64,000 nucleotides of DNA from assembly GCA_024138015.1 (NCBI GenBank), contig JAMXBB010000002.1, forward strand, positions 52,098,201-52,162,200, written 5' to 3'. The position numbers and the translations under genes are program-made. This document shows positions 45,887 to 59,038 of this stretch, in pieces. This DNA comes from Lumnitzera littorea (Eukaryota > Streptophyta > Magnoliopsida > Myrtales > Combretaceae). The notes under the pieces were generated by a model. That model searched no databases, was not told the DNA's origin, and saw only the letters and a program-made list of their open reading frames with translations. Each line of letters begins with the position of its first letter. Positions within the stretch are counted from its first letter, which is position 1.

Positions 45887-47966
45887 TGTAGACAGAAACT
45901 AGATCCCTAATTAGGTCAAATTGGATAATTTTTTAATATATATATATCATTTTCTACATCTATCTATTACACTCGATAATGGGTTAAAGGGAGAAGGGTG
46001 ATTTTTTAACTTAAGTGGTTAGTCATATACTTTTAAGGATTATTTAGGTTTTAAAAAAATAAAAAGAAAAAAGAAAACAAAATTAATAAAAAGAAAGAGA
46101 AAAAGTTGCTAAAAACAAAATTGATGAGAGAAGAGAAAGGGAAAATAAATTTGTAAAAAATGAAAAATAAAAAAAAGAGAAAAAGAAAGAAAAATAAAAG
46201 TGGCACATGGCATCATTTAATGTGCTATGTATGTATCAACCCTTAGAGGTGTTATGTGACACCATTCTTGTACTATAACATGGTAAGCCAACTAGGCACC
46301 ACATGGTGATACCTAGATGCCTACATAGTCGACACGTAGCAAATCCTTAGGCCATTGATCATGATATCTTCTCCTTCCCCCCTTTCATACTCTATAATGT
46401 ATAGAAAAGAAAAATGAATATCCATCATATACCCTTGCATTTTTGACTCGATTTCATCTAATTTTTCATCAAATTATATTAAACAAAAAATGGGAAACAA
46501 AAAGGGATGTAGCATATAAGTAAAATAGATCTAATTTGTGTAAAATATAATAAAATTGCTTCAAAAATGATCTCAAAATGGGTACTAAATAACTTAGAGA
46601 GCACCCACCACTTAACATTATAAATAGGATTCTCTAGCACTCATTTGTGCAAGCAATTCTAATCTACGACCTCCTAATATGAGTAAATCACAACTTTTCC
46701 TACTCTATACTCCATATACCCATAAACACCCATTTATAGCACAAACTTCTCTCTTCAATTTCTCTCTCTCAAGAGATAATTAAAGTAAACCAAACATATT
46801 AGCACAACCCCTTTCCTTAGTAGAACATTACCTATTGGCTAATTACACCCAACAACTCATGGATTGCTTCATATCTCATCAAAGTTCAAAATTTAGGGTT
46901 TGTTCAAAATTAGATGACTTGGACCTTGATTTCTGTAAAATTAATTTAAGGATTTGAAAATTGAGATGTCAAGAGTTTAATGAACTCAATCCAAAGACTA
47001 GAACTGGTCTAGCCCATCTTGAACTAGTCTCAATTGTGCAATATGTGTAAGGTAAGTGCTTTTCCTTTTCTTATTTTTGTTTTAGTTTGTTTATTCAATT
47101 AATATTTAATCTAAAAAACAAGAAAATAAAAATAAAATTATGTTTTCATGTTGATGCTTGTTTGGCATAATAATAATTAATTAATTTCAATGTTAATTGG
47201 TTTAGTCAATTGATTTATGCTATATGATAACATGTTAAATAACATAATTGTATGATTAATATAATTAGCATGTTTTAATTTGCATATTTGCATGGTTAGA
47301 ATTAGCATGTTTGCATGATATATTTTACATAAATAATAAGTATTTTGCATGATTAATATTATAATATGTTTACATATAACATAGTTTGACCTAATTATTA
47401 CTATGGTTTGTTTGCATAATTTGTTATGTTTATGAATAGATGAGTTTTTCAAAATAAAAGGGGGATTTTTGTTAAAAAAATTTTTTTCTTGTGATTGGGA
47501 AAATATTTTCATAAATGAAAATTTATTTAGCTCTTTTCATAGTTAAGGATTTTCCAAAATAGACCAAAATTGTATTATAAAAATAATGAAAGGTAAAAAA
47601 TTAAAGTGAAAGTGTTCTTAAAGATAAAATAAACTAACAAACTATAGTTCTACAAAATGAGAACTATGTAGACTTGATTACGCTTCATTGGTACATAGGT
47701 ACATCGGGTAATCCAAAATAAATAAAAGTTAATTTTCCCTACATTTTTTAAATAAATAAAAGCCCCTTTTTATTTTGAAAATTTCTCTTTGAAAGTAACA
47801 TTAAAAAGCCCATGTAATCATTTTACAAACTTCTTTTATGGAAATTGTTTTGGTTTTTAGCTTCCTTTATGAAAACATATTTTAGAAAACTATAGACCTG
47901 TAGCTGAAATTAGGATTCATCCAGTTGCAAACCTTAATTTTAGTCTTTTCTTGAGTTTACTTGAAT
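45887..47966 (+). repeat. Tat-type LTR copy B
   Basis: Begins TGTAGACAGAAACTAG and aligns with copy A to about 47440. Beyond that, gaactatgtagacttgatta followed by cttcattggtacataggtac matches the GAACTACGTAGGCTTGAT...TACGTAGGCA text common near the 3' end of plant Tat/Ogre-type LTRs. It ends beside a primer-site relic. No gag follows, and no partner boundary was found, so it may be one end of a deleted element. Confidence 0.65.
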
Positions 47967-47982
47967 GGCAACTCTTTTTTCA
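47967..47982 (+). promoter_or_regulatory. Degenerate primer-binding site after LTR copy B
   Basis: atggcaactc follows the LTR-like block, matching a decayed TGGCGACTC. It parallels the relic at 10902-10926. Confidence 0.4.
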
Positions 47983-50419
47983 AATGTTTTCATAAAATCA
48001 AATTTTTTTTCTTAATTTGGTTAAGAGAATCATGTTGAGCAGGTCAGACTTATCCTGAATTAGATTAAGGAGAGAGAAACTAAATTTTCTACTTGACACT
48101 TCTAACCTACTCAAAGACCTAAAGAAGCCATTATTTTCTCATTTGAGTAAGTACTTTATGTTAAATATGGCCATGGTTTCTAACTACCACAACATCTAAG
48201 GAGACCTTCCCTTTTAAGGTGACAAAAACTTGGTTTGAGGTTATTGTTTTTAAGAAATAAAACAATTAATAGATAGGTGGTTACTAAGCAATCTTGTTTC
48301 TAATCATATAAGCACATGCAACAAGTAATAATATAAACTTACCTTAGTTTTCCTGTACAATTTCTTTGATTCATAGCCTTTGTGGCTTCCTTAAGTAATA
48401 ATTTAAATAATTATTATTCTACAATCATCTAATTTTCCTCTCCTATGAGTTTTATTTATATAATTATTTTCTAACTATTTAGGGGTATTTTAATTTCATA
48501 ATAACCTATGGATTCATTAGATTTCTTAGGAATAATATTATTGATTATTAGTGTAGTCAAACCTAATGAAAGAGGGGTAGGGAACCTAAGCTTATAAAGC
48601 TAGCCAACCTATACTTGTGGGATTAATACATAGATGGTTTGACCTCACTTTCTCTTGTAAGTCACCTTTGGTTTTTCATTATCCTTTATTACTTCTTTTT
48701 TTGCTATGTTTTGATTTTACAGTTTATTTAATAACATTCTAGGGATATACTATTAATTATTTAATTTAAGAATTTTTGTCTATATGTATCATAACTAATT
48801 CTCTCATCATGAAATCCCAATCTTTGTTTCAAAATTATCTCTTTCCTAATTAAAATCTAAGGTTCTTCTCAATTGCAATTCATCTTTTTTTTTAAATAAC
48901 CCTTAATCTTAAAATTGACATGATTTCTTCTACTAATCAATTATGTTGAAGTTTGATTTCAATTACTTGTTATCCTAATTTCTTTAATTTTATTTTTTAG
49001 GGTGCTTTTTGGTCTTTAATTTACAAATTCTTCTTAGATTTATAGGAATTATTAACCTTTAGTTTGTGACCTTAATTCGTCAATCTTATAAATATCTATT
49101 CAATTCATAATCTATAATTCATGAAAAGGAAATAAGATATTAGGGTTTAGGCATTTATTTGATTAAGAATGTTTCTATCCATATTCTTCTCCTTGTCTTA
49201 GTAAGAGAAAACCTATGACCATGACTTGTAAATAGAGGGCGAATGCAAGGGGTAAGAAGTGCCTTTTTCTTTTCATATTTATATGTTATTTTTAAGAAAA
49301 ATCACTTTATTCATTAATATATTTTATTTTTATATTATTAACTTTCTTGTATTATCTCTTTATCTACGGTTTATTTATCATTTTTATTTTATTATTGTAA
49401 TTTTTATTTTATTTTATATTTTCTTAGAGTATTTTAATTACCAAAATGTTACATATGTTAGTACACAAAAATGGAATTCCTTTCACGTAAAAGCAAATAT
49501 CACTAAAAAATCATAATAAATGAGTGATTTATGTGATAATCTTTTTTGATAAACAAGTGATGTATCACAAGAGATGCAATTGTATATGGCTTAAAAATCC
49601 TACTAGCTAATAATGCAAAAATTAAATCCTCTTGTTGAGGTGCTAGATTTGCTTGTTATGGATGCTAATAATAGGGAGGTAGGCTAATGATTTCAATCCT
49701 CCCGATCATATCAAGAGGATGTGTGGTTTTGTTAGGGGCAACTTAGCTTCACTGTTAGTCCCTTTGTGTGTGTTTTAGCGCTTCTCTAGTTTTTATTAAT
49801 GAAGTTCTTTATTCTTCATAACCCTACAAATCTTTTCATGTAATAAGCAATACGTTTATGTTGTAACTACATAATTACCTTACAATTCAAACCCGTGATG
49901 CAATAATGATTTTGTTCTTGTAATTAAATAACATACTAAGCTACAATACATTTATATGAGTAGATATGAATGCTTGTAGGCATTGGGTCAAGCAATTCAA
50001 TATTTATTTATAAAAATGGTAAGTCCAATTTTTGGTATAAGAAATTATCAATTTTAGCAATCTTCTAACCAAACTCTTAGGAAAATTGGTTAGGCCTACA
50101 CATTGTAGCCAACTTGTAGGCTTAAAAAAAAAAAAAACATAAGAATACCTTACATTTGTAGCGAAAAAGAAAAAAAAAAGAGAGATATCAACAATAGTAG
50201 AAGCGTCACTCCATATATATACATGCTAATCTTAAGCAACCGAAAATTATTAATTAAATGGGCTAAGATTGTTTTTATGTTGTGGATGGTTGCATAAACA
50301 AATACTAAATAAGGGTAACCCATGATATCCTAAGCCAATGCTTGATATTCAAATGATATCATATAATCTAATATCCATAAATCTAAACATAAAATCATCT
50401 CATACTAAAGTTGGCCTCT
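47983..50419. other. Non-coding AT-rich region
   Basis: Probably internal remains of the element headed by LTR copy B, but no gag, pol or other domain was recognised on either strand. The frame at 49259-49516 is a low-complexity F/I/Y run. Confidence 0.5.
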
Positions 50420-51218
50420 TATGGAAGCTACCAATAATATAACACTTTAAAACCTAGGACATAACAACCTAAATGTGTTTTAGTTGGGTGGACTGAATAT
50501 CACATTTTAAGGTGACCAGTAGTCCACCACTAAGAATTCAATAATTTGTTAGGTAACATTCTCATTGTCACTAAGCTCCATGTGAAGTGTAATCATGGCT
50601 TTTACCCATATTAGTTGATTGTTGAAACTGAAGAGGTTATGGTTGAAGGGCTTCAACTTGCTCTTAAGCTTGGGCTTCATCTACTCATAAGCATACTTAA
50701 CGTTGATGTTTGTGGAGCTGCTAGTTGATTAGGACTTTGCAAAAATCAAACTTAACAAAGCCTTACACTAATTATAAGGGCATCATCAAACTTAGTAATC
50801 TTTAATTGTTGCAATGGTTATTGTAGTTGTTGTTGTTGCTGTCATTGTCTTTTAGTTGACTCTCATCAATCCCCCTTCTTTAACCTGGTCGTTGGATGAA
50901 GTTCTCCCTATTGGTAACATACTCATAGAGGTAACAATATAAAATGACATCTTCGAGAGCATTCTTAAGCTGTCAACACTCATCTTTCGATCTTCATGGA
51001 AGTCGTAGCATTTATTGGAATTCTTGCAGTTGGGATTGCCTCTCATCCTTTAGGCCATTAAGGATATCCTTCATAGGCTGATTTTAGGGGGCTATACTAC
51101 ATGTAGATTAGGCTAAGGCATTTCTGATCTCGTGAACTATTGCCCTTATCTTGAGGAGAAGACCCCCTATAAATTTTGGGGTCAAGGAGATACTTCATTG
51201 AACTATGCTCCTTGTATT
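50420..51218 (-). pseudogene. Tat-like Ty3/gypsy gag C-terminus and protease pseudogene
   Basis: Downstream half of a minus-strand gag-protease; the upstream half continues at 55275. The CHFH-type spacer at about 51040-50990 reads NSNKCYDFHEDRK, then VDSLRML, and in the next frame YEYVTNRENFIQRPG (about 50935-50890), all typical of the Tat gag C-terminus. The protease region near 50770-50450 reads DDALII, a decayed (V/I)LIDxGSS-like stretch (the catalytic Asp region cannot be confirmed), FNHNLFSF and then IIEFLVVDYWSP, matching the (M)xxFLVVDxPSxYNxIxGR block. Several stops and frame changes break it. It ends before any RT motif. Confidence 0.75.
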
Positions 51219-54200
51219 TGTAAATTCTCAAACTTTATGTCATGAGGTTAAAGTCAAACTTGGAAACCGATAGATATTCACTAGGCTTAATAAGACCAAA
51301 GAAATTAAAACCAACAAAATTTAAAGTGAAACCTTAAAATGAACTAAAAAACCCAAAAGATAAAATTTGAAAACCCTAATGACATATGAAAACGTTAAAC
51401 CTAAGTATAAGTAACCACAAATTAAAACCTCGAATTGAATAAAAATCCTAAATTAGAACATTTGACTCAAATTACGTAAAGTTGCATAAAATTGATAACG
51501 AATGGTTGGAGATAGCTTCAAATAATAGCGACCAATCAAATTCAGTCAGTTAAGATAATAAATTAATGGAATTCTAATTTACCCTTATCGATACATTCCT
51601 AAAACTAAAACAAAAATCGTAAGCATACTTTCAAAGCCTTAAAACCCTAATATGTGAGAAGCCCTAAGTTGACTCTAGAAATCTAACTTAGTGTCAAAAA
51701 CCTTAATTTAATTAATAAACTTTAATTGTATAGCTAAACTATTCATTGATTATTAATAATTTGCTAAATTGCTAAAAATCCCTAATTTAGCTTCCAAAAC
51801 ACAATTGATTATTGATAATTGATTTTAACCCTTAAAGCCCTAAATTAATTAGATAAAACGATGTAATAGGCTTGATTAACTTAGTTAAATATGAAAAACC
51901 CTAAACTATTTTTTATTATGGTCATATGCATTAGAAATTAGGGTCATAAATTTACATTGCATTTTAATCATCTATATGCATTCATGCATGATGATTAGCT
52001 AAAGATAGTTACAATTAACCATATAGGATAAGATAATTAGTTAGAAAAATAAGGGACCACTCACCTTTAGTAGACAAATCATTGCCTTAATTAGCAAAAT
52101 CATGAAAAGCAATTGGTCCCTACTTGTGCTTGTCCATGCAACAAAAAATAGAATATGTTTGCTCCCTACTACACATACACTCATGATTAACCATTACTAA
52201 CCTCTCCTTCTACATTTTCACTTCATTTTATTCTCTAAAATAATCCTTAGAAAACTCGTTCAAACATACACAAACAAAAATAAAAGAAAAGGAAGGACAA
52301 CATAAGAAGTTCTCGGATTTACCTGTGTAAGCACCTAGAGGCACAATCATCTACCATGACCTTCAAATGACTTGTTACCACTTACTTTTGCTCACTTACA
52401 CTCCTCCCTTTCTTGTCAGAAAACACTCCTCACCTAAGGAGTTCGCTTCATTGGCCAAAAATAAAGTGAAAGAGGAACCTTCAAATTTCTACTAAGGTAA
52501 ACTTACACCTTTCCAACTTTTTTCCTAGTTCAAGTTTATAAGCATGATTCCTATGTCTAGAAACTAGGGAAAAGATCCTCAAAATGTAAACATTCCATGT
52601 TTACATGCTCATATATATGCATTTTCATAGATTTCTATTATAGTGAACATAATGCAGTTGTCTAGTGACATTTGGAAGTAGACTTGGTTAGTGTCATGTT
52701 AGAATGTTAGAAAAATCACTATGGAAGCTTAGAGCTTCCCCTTTCCAAGACCTTTATGTAGTGTTCCCTAATTATATTTTCAAATTTTCTCATGTTATTC
52801 ATGTTTAATCTTGTTTAAGATGCACTTTAGCTTGATTATAACATGTTAGAGTACAATAAATGATAATTGAGCAAAATCTCTTAGAAAAATCCCTTGGTAT
52901 CTCCACCAATATTGCATATGAACAAGATATATATTTAAGTTTATTAGTGTAATAACATGATTTATAAATGATAATTAAGGTTTAGGACTTAAAAGTTATG
53001 AGATAAGTGGCTAAACAAGGCTTATAGTGCATGCTTAAGCCTAAAATGGAATATGGGCTTAGAGAGATTAATTAGAAGCCTACTTAATTGATATGACATG
53101 ATATGAGATTTATGTTAGATGGCTCATTTAGTGGGTTCAATAAGTTATTTGGCCTACTAGAATAGGTTAGATACAAGTTTAGGGCCTTAGGATGTAAATT
53201 GGACTTGAAATGAGTTAAATGACCCATAAATCAAGCCCTAGAGCCACTTGAATGCCCTTGATCAGAAGGCATGCCATATGAAAAAGTCCTAATTATTGAG
53301 CCGACTAAGCTTATTAAGTGATTTAGAGAGCCCACAGTAGGCCTAAATATAAATTAAGCTCATAACTAATGAAAAATAGTAGTTTAAGCATTAAAATCAT
53401 AAGTGATAAGCTTGGACCTAAAATTAAATTGACCTAACTTAGAATAATGTATTAAAGGCTCAATAATAAATAAGTTAAGCTCATTAACTTAAAATATGCC
53501 TTAAGTCCAAAATAAAGCCCAAATACCTTTAAGTTAAACTTGAAAAAACAAACTAAATTCATAGGAGTCCATAGGTAAGGAGTAATATAAAACTTAAATA
53601 TTTTGGGCCATATAACAATATGAGAGTCCAATTAAAAATAAATGACCAGAACAAGGTCTTATACACTTAAACACTTAATTAGAATGGAATATCAACTAAG
53701 TGAAAAGGGGAATATATAAAATTCAAATATGACCTCTATCCAAAATTATGGTTATGGGTCTAAACTTTCAAAATGGATGCCACCACACAAAAGTATGTCC
53801 GAAATCATATGAAATGGACTATAAGAATATGAAAAATGGACTAAAAATAAAGAAGTTATAGCAAAAACAAATTTTAATTATACTTAGGGATTTATGATGG
53901 GTTTCAATAATTGAGTAGGTTCTTAAGTTCTTAAAGAGTCTCTTTTCCAATTGCTTATACAGATTTTATTATCATATCTTATGTGACTTAATTTCTAATT
54001 TAAGAACCTTGAAGGCCATGATAGGTAAGCAAGCAAGCTAGGTGGGGGAGTTATGATGAACTACTATTTACTTATATTTGATAATTGCTTGATGTTATAT
54101 TGTTTGCTCTTAATTGTTTGTCTTAGGGACTGGTTGTTTTATGTATCAACATTTGTGTGAAGGCCTTATTAAATTGATAAATTTAAATATTTAGTCAAAT

Positions 54201-55274
54201 TAATTGGATATACCTATTGCATTTCCATGATCCAATAGTTATAGATTAGGACGTCTATTACTTTGCTAAGTTTTTTGAAGAATTTGTGAAATGCATTTTT
54301 TGAAATGTTTTACAATTTAACTTGATGAGTGCTCATAGTTACGACCAACAACATTTTACTTATTGAGTCAAAGCTAATAGACCATCTTCAGTTGATTAAT
54401 GGTAAGTAGCTTGAGATGGGACTCGCATAGTTCAGATCATAGGGCATTATAAGGATTTGTTGATAATGAGCCCATGCGACATTATATTGACTATTGACAG
54501 TAGATGATCTTAATTGGGATCCTTCTAATTAATCGATATGGTATTCTTTCTTAACTAGGGTAATAGTCAAGATTCATTTGTCGGGATGGTGCCTATAGAT
54601 AACTTGATGCAAGTAAGGTGAGGTGCCCCTTACAGTAAAGTATAGTGGATAATTGATGTGTAGATGGCATGAATCTATACCTTCTTTGGTTCTTGAGCCC
54701 CTTACATGTGTTGCTCGCATTCACCAAGGATGCATTCATCTCATATGTAGCTAGGTTGTATATCTTTTAATAATGTTTGATAACTTGCTTAAATGATAGT
54801 AATAAGGGATGAACACATTAAGCTATAGTTTGCTCATTCCCTAACAGTTCACTCACTCTCCAATAATTTCTTTTTATAGGTAACCAAAAGCTAGGAATGG
54901 GTTAAGATTCGAGTGCAAAGTGTTCCTTTAAGCATATGGATTAGACGAATAAGATTACTTTAGTAGTCTGTATTAATTAAGCTATAACTTTATAATATTT
55001 AGTAATTTGTATGTTGATGAAGTTTAATTATCCTATCTTATTGTTAAGTAGATGATTTCAACTCTCTATGGTCTCAATGGACTGTGGATTGTTAGGTTAC
55101 CCTTAGTTACTCATATAAATAAGTAAATATATGTAAAATGAATAAGCATCATTAGAAACTCACTAGTTGGAGTCTTGCAAACTTTGACTTGTAAGCTAGT
55201 ATTTATATCATAGTTGCACATGTGATATGAAGATTTTAAGTAAATCCTACTATGCCCCCTTTTAGGGCGCTATA
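51219..55274 (+). mobile_element. 4.06-kb solo LTR inserted in a Tat-like gag
   Basis: Starts TGTAAATTCTCAAAC and ends TTTTAGGGCGCTATA (ancestral ...CTACA), flanked by exact gtatt duplications (51214-51218 and 55275-55279). Removing it rejoins the two halves of the minus-strand gag pseudogene. Its 3' part aligns with the 33549-37257 solo LTR in reverse orientation. No coding sequence or second LTR inside, so it arose by LTR-LTR recombination. Style and length suggest Tekay/Del-type. Confidence 0.82.
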
Positions 55275-56030
55275 GTATTCTTCTTATGTAACCTATCTTA
55301 GTTGGTCTCTTATCTCACTTTGATGTCATCTTTCATTACTATATACTTCTTGGACTTTTCTTTAAATTTATGAAAGTTCTTCAACCTTTTCTCTTTTTCT
55401 TTTTCTTTTTCTTTTTTTAGCTAAGGACTAGAAAAATCACCATATGGTTTCATGCCTTAACTAACAACGTTCATGGTTACACCCTTATCAACATATAGGA
55501 TCTCTAGCATTGCAATGTTAAAACAAGACAAGTAGTCTCGAATAAACTTGTTGGTTTTACGCTTTACTAAATTGGGGATAGATGAGTTGTTCATCATTAA
55601 CTTTCTCACCAAAAAATGTTGTTGGAACTGGAGGTTAAGCTTGTCAAAACAAGAGATTAAATTTTGTAGACATATGTTAAACCAAGTCTGTGCAGCATTT
55701 TTAAGGTGCTCAGGAATGCCTTGTATGTAACTGCATTACTTAAGTCATGCCAATTCATCATGGTTAGGAAATAAGATAAGCGGTCAATTGAATCAATGGA
55801 CCCATCATAATTGTCTAACTAAGGGAGGTGGATGTTGGTTGAGAGTACTTCATCTTGGATAACCTAGAAGGTGAGCAATCGGATTTGGTAGAATGGTTCT
55901 TTTAGCTTGGAGAGCTTTTAAATGTAATCATTAATCTTGTCTAAGTCCATATCATTCATTGGACATTGCCACTAAGCTTTAGATGGTTCAAGATAATTGC
56001 TGCGAGTCATAACATGGGCTTAGCTACACA
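55275..56030 (-). pseudogene. Tat-like Ty3/gypsy gag capsid pseudogene (upstream half)
   Basis: The minus strand gives a clear retrotransposon gag capsid: LDNYDGSIDSIDRLSYF, then MNWHDLSNAVTYKAFLSTLK, a frame change, then NAAQTWFNICLQNLISCFDKL, FQQHFLV, FIRDYLSCFNIAMLEI and VVS-stop-GMKPYGDFS. This matches the DG..DP..H...F, FP..L.G.A..W, SF..L...F and L..Y..RFN..A...PxxG-style order of the family. A lysine/glutamate-rich run near 55420-55390 comes from a (CTTTTT)n repeat. The frame reaches the solo LTR at 55274 and resumes at 51218. The start and 5' LTR were not identified. Not functional. Confidence 0.82.
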
Positions 56031-56512
56031 AAGTAGCTAATAGCACTTACTAAGTTGCAATATAAGTAACTACATGAAGTAGTTAGCAGAATTTCTTCAG
56101 TAAGAGCATGGTTACAGTTGTCACGATCAATGTTTTGAAGGGAAAGTAAGGGTGTTCAACTTAGGGCTTAATGTGAAGTGAGTAGCATCAACATGCAGTT
56201 TGTTTGTAGAGTTGGGTATTCTCAAAAGGTGGGGTTAGTCTCCTATGAATAGAATGGTTGGGATCTAATGTTGATCTCTTGATGATGGCTGTGATAGGCT
56301 AAAATTGGTTAAGAAGTTAAGCATCCTAATTATAAGGAGGACAATAACAATATTGGTTGGCACTCCTAAAAATAGAAGGGTTTTGGAATAGTCTTGGGAA
56401 ACTTGGAAGGGAAAAGGCTAGCTCAGCGTTTGTAATATGAGCAAATATAATGAGGCAAATGATGGTTGAGCACCATATGAGCACTTCTAGAGGGGGTAAA
56501 CCTCCTATCCCA
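56031..56512. other. Upstream region of the decayed Tat-like gag
   Basis: Presumably the N-terminal gag or leader of the same minus-strand element, but no motif is recognisable. A plus-strand gacaagtggtattagagtg near 56513 resembles a primer site in the wrong orientation for that element, so it was not used. Confidence 0.35.
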
Positions 56513-57190
56513 TGACAAGTGGTATTAGAGTGTAAAAGTTTTAGCCCAATGAGCCACCAAAATACTACTTAATGTACTAAAATGCAAAGGGTAGTTCTTA
56601 TTGACAACTAAGCTTATGTGGATGAAACTTAAGAGGAGGAGCAATTGTTAGGTGGAGAATATCATCGCTAAAGAGGGCAATTGTGCCATGAGCAGCATTA
56701 TAACAAGACTTTGCTCAAATCTATTGCCTAGCTACTCATTAAGAGGCGATCTTGGAGGGTAAGAGGAAAGTGTGAGGGTGAAAGGATGCTTGTAGAAGCC
56801 TTGAGTCCTAATGGAGATAATCTTGGCATGGAGTTGGACAATGGAGAAATAGGTTTGGTGATCTTATGGTGGAGGGTAGTGGCAAAGAGTTAGCCCCACG
56901 ATGATGATGTCATGGATTTAGAGTGGAAAAGTTCCAGCATGGATGAGCCATCTAAATATTATCTAATGTGTAGAATGAAAAGGCTAGTTCTTATTGATTA
57001 TTAGGCTTACGTGAATGATGCTCGAGAGGAGAAGCAATCACCAGGTGGAGGACATCGTTGCTAGAGGAGGCATGATATGCTGCTCTGAGGGTTGACAAGG
57101 GCAATGGTATTAAGGTGGGTTTAAGCTTGTAGAAAGCTTGAAAATGAAGATGGAAAGAGAAACATGTGAACAACAATGAAACTAAAATAA
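56513..57190. repeat. ~393-bp tandem duplication, two diverged copies
   Basis: tagttcttattga at 56592 recurs at 56985. Around it both copies share gatgagcca(c/t)c, aagaggaggagcaat-like text, ggtggag(a/g)a and gctagaggaggca-like text. Copy 2 is shorter. Confidence 0.65.
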
Positions 57191-58015
57191 GTAAAACCCA
57201 TGATTAACTCTGAGGATATAATGTACTAAGGAACTATCGAAGACTCATGGCTTAACTCAATATAATGCACTAATTGATCTCATGAGGATACTTTCTACCT
57301 AGTCTTGCTTAAGAGTTAGGATAAGAGTAAAAGAGGGAAATAAGCACACTTAGCTCACAAGAGGGGAAGTGTATTCAATATCTAATGTATATGTGTTGCG
57401 GTTACCTTTACAATGGGTATTTATACCTAAAATATTAGGGCAACAACTATAAATGGAAATGACTAAAAAGGGTAAAGCCCTAAAGAAGTCATGTTTGAAG
57501 AATGGAAAAGGAGATAAAGAGAAAATCAAGAAAAATGTCAGTCTTGTATAGAGGGTTTTGTCATATGATTACTTGGAAATGTAACTTTCTGTGAATGGGT
57601 GACTTTTCTAGCAGAAGTAGACAAATAGTATGATTAGGTTAGTGATTGTTGGGCTGAGGTGTAGAGTAAACTAGGGGTTCCTTCCGAGAAACCATGGCTA
57701 CAAATGTGTGCTAGGGTTCTCAACATTAATACTATGGAGCTTTCATTTGGCGTAGTCATAACCGAGTAGATGTGTAAGGGGTCAGACTGTTAGAGTAGTT
57801 CACATTCAAGTCAGTTGTATAATTGGTTGGGTAGATCGACCTATTGTCTAAGTTCATTCCTAGTTGACAATTGGAGACTATTGATAAGTATAAGAGAGAT
57901 TGGCTCGAATAGGGCATGAAGTTGGTACACTACAATAACTTGGACTCATTGAGCGTCGGGTGAAGAGAGAGAACTTGCCTCACCATGCTTTCTAGTCTTC
58001 GGGCTTAGGCTTAGG
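57191..58015. other. 3' non-coding remains of an older Ty3/gypsy element
   Basis: Lies just after the integrase fragment on the minus strand, so it probably includes its 3' end and LTR. gggtatttatacctaaaata near 57415 recalls aggtatttatacccaaaca near 4208, hinting at a shared LTR family, but the match is too short to rely on. No coding sequence. Confidence 0.4.
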
Positions 58016-58487
58016 TCATAGCTCCAGTAGTTTGATTCTTACCATCTTGCTGGGTTGATGAAGATTTGGGATCAAATTCAGCTAATCCTCATCCAAGCCT
58101 TCTACGGATTAGTAAGGATTAAGGTTAGCAACATTAAACACATTAGACACTTTGAAGTCCTCTAGCAACTTTAATTGGTAAGCATTGTCGTTAATCTTCC
58201 AAAGGATCTTGAAATTTCCATTAGCTTTAGTAGATAGTTTGTACCTCCTCTTGTTTGGAAATCTTTCCTTGCTCAAGTGTAGCCATACTTAGTCATCGAG
58301 TTGAAACTAATTAATCTTCCTTTCCTTTAGTTTTTTGGCTACTTAGTAAATGTGTTGGGTGACTTGTTGGAGGGACTAAGCTTTAGTCCTCGCTTTTAGA
58401 TCTTCTTGTTCAATAGGCAGCATTAGGTGTGATCAAGCGGTAGTTCGGGGTTGAAACCATAGACGACCTTAAATGAGACCTACCAAC
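58016..58487 (-). pseudogene. Ty3/gypsy integrase C-terminal fragment
   Basis: A single minus-strand frame reading VSFKVVYGFNPELPLDH, then RKDFQTRGGTNYLLKL, then INDNAYQLKLLEDFKVSN and VFNVANLNPY, before a TGA at 58016. This is the end of a Ty3/gypsy integrase, matching the (F)xVVYGxxPxxPLD, ERFPxxRxSKLxPR, RINDNAYKxxLPxx(Y)xVSxTFNVxDLxPF order. About eight in-frame stops lie at codons expected for Gln, Arg or Trp. The fragment is cut at its 5' side by the chromovirus that begins at 58488. It belongs to a different element from the gag at 55-56 kb, because on the minus strand it lies upstream of that gag. Confidence 0.8.
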
Positions 58488-59021
58488 TGTCACGGTCCGA
58501 GGCTTTCGTTAGCACACAAATAGACCGTGCGGCGCTTACTATCCTACCTCTGCAGTAGTAAGCAAGCCTAACTCGCACGCAACGTTAGCCAACCAGGCCT
58601 AAACCTGTAAGCAACACAACCAACGAAGAAAGCCAATAGATTATAAGGGACACAATATCGAATGGAAAAAGGAATAGTACACTTTTATTAATTCCGACAG
58701 TATTACAAGGCTACAATGTGTGTGCACGGGGGTACAGTGTATGTATCAGGTGCCGCCGGTCGTGATCAACCAACGTGGTGAGTAAGAGCTTCAATCCAGA
58801 AGAGTACTCACACCCCCGTAAAGAGCTTTACGGACATTATTGGGCCTGGCAGGAGTAGACATTAAAACTGGTGAAATGGCACCACTTTCGAAAAGTGGAA
58901 ATTTCTAATAATAGTAAGGCCCTATCTTACACAATAATAAAGTCCCCCCCCTTATGTTACAATATGTACAAAACAATGGCCCCTTGTCATAAATGTATCT
59001 TACAAAAAAGGGACCCTGACA
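58488..59021 (-). repeat. 3' LTR of the chromovirus
   Basis: 534 bp; the plus strand starts tgtcacggtccgagg and ends ggaccctgaca. The element-strand start TGTCAGGGTCCC follows the polypurine tract. Confidence 0.9.
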
Positions 59022-59034
59022 TCCTCCCCCATTT
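59022..59034 (-). promoter_or_regulatory. Polypurine tract
   Basis: The element strand reads AAATGGGGGAGGA immediately before the 3' LTR and only four bases after the gag-pol stop codon. Confidence 0.85.
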
Positions 59035-59038
59035 AATT

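Noticed and set aside
56513..56531. gacaagtggtattagagtg as a primer-binding site
   Set aside because: It resembles the initiator-Met site but is on the plus strand, while the neighbouring gag is on the minus strand, and no LTR end adjoins it.
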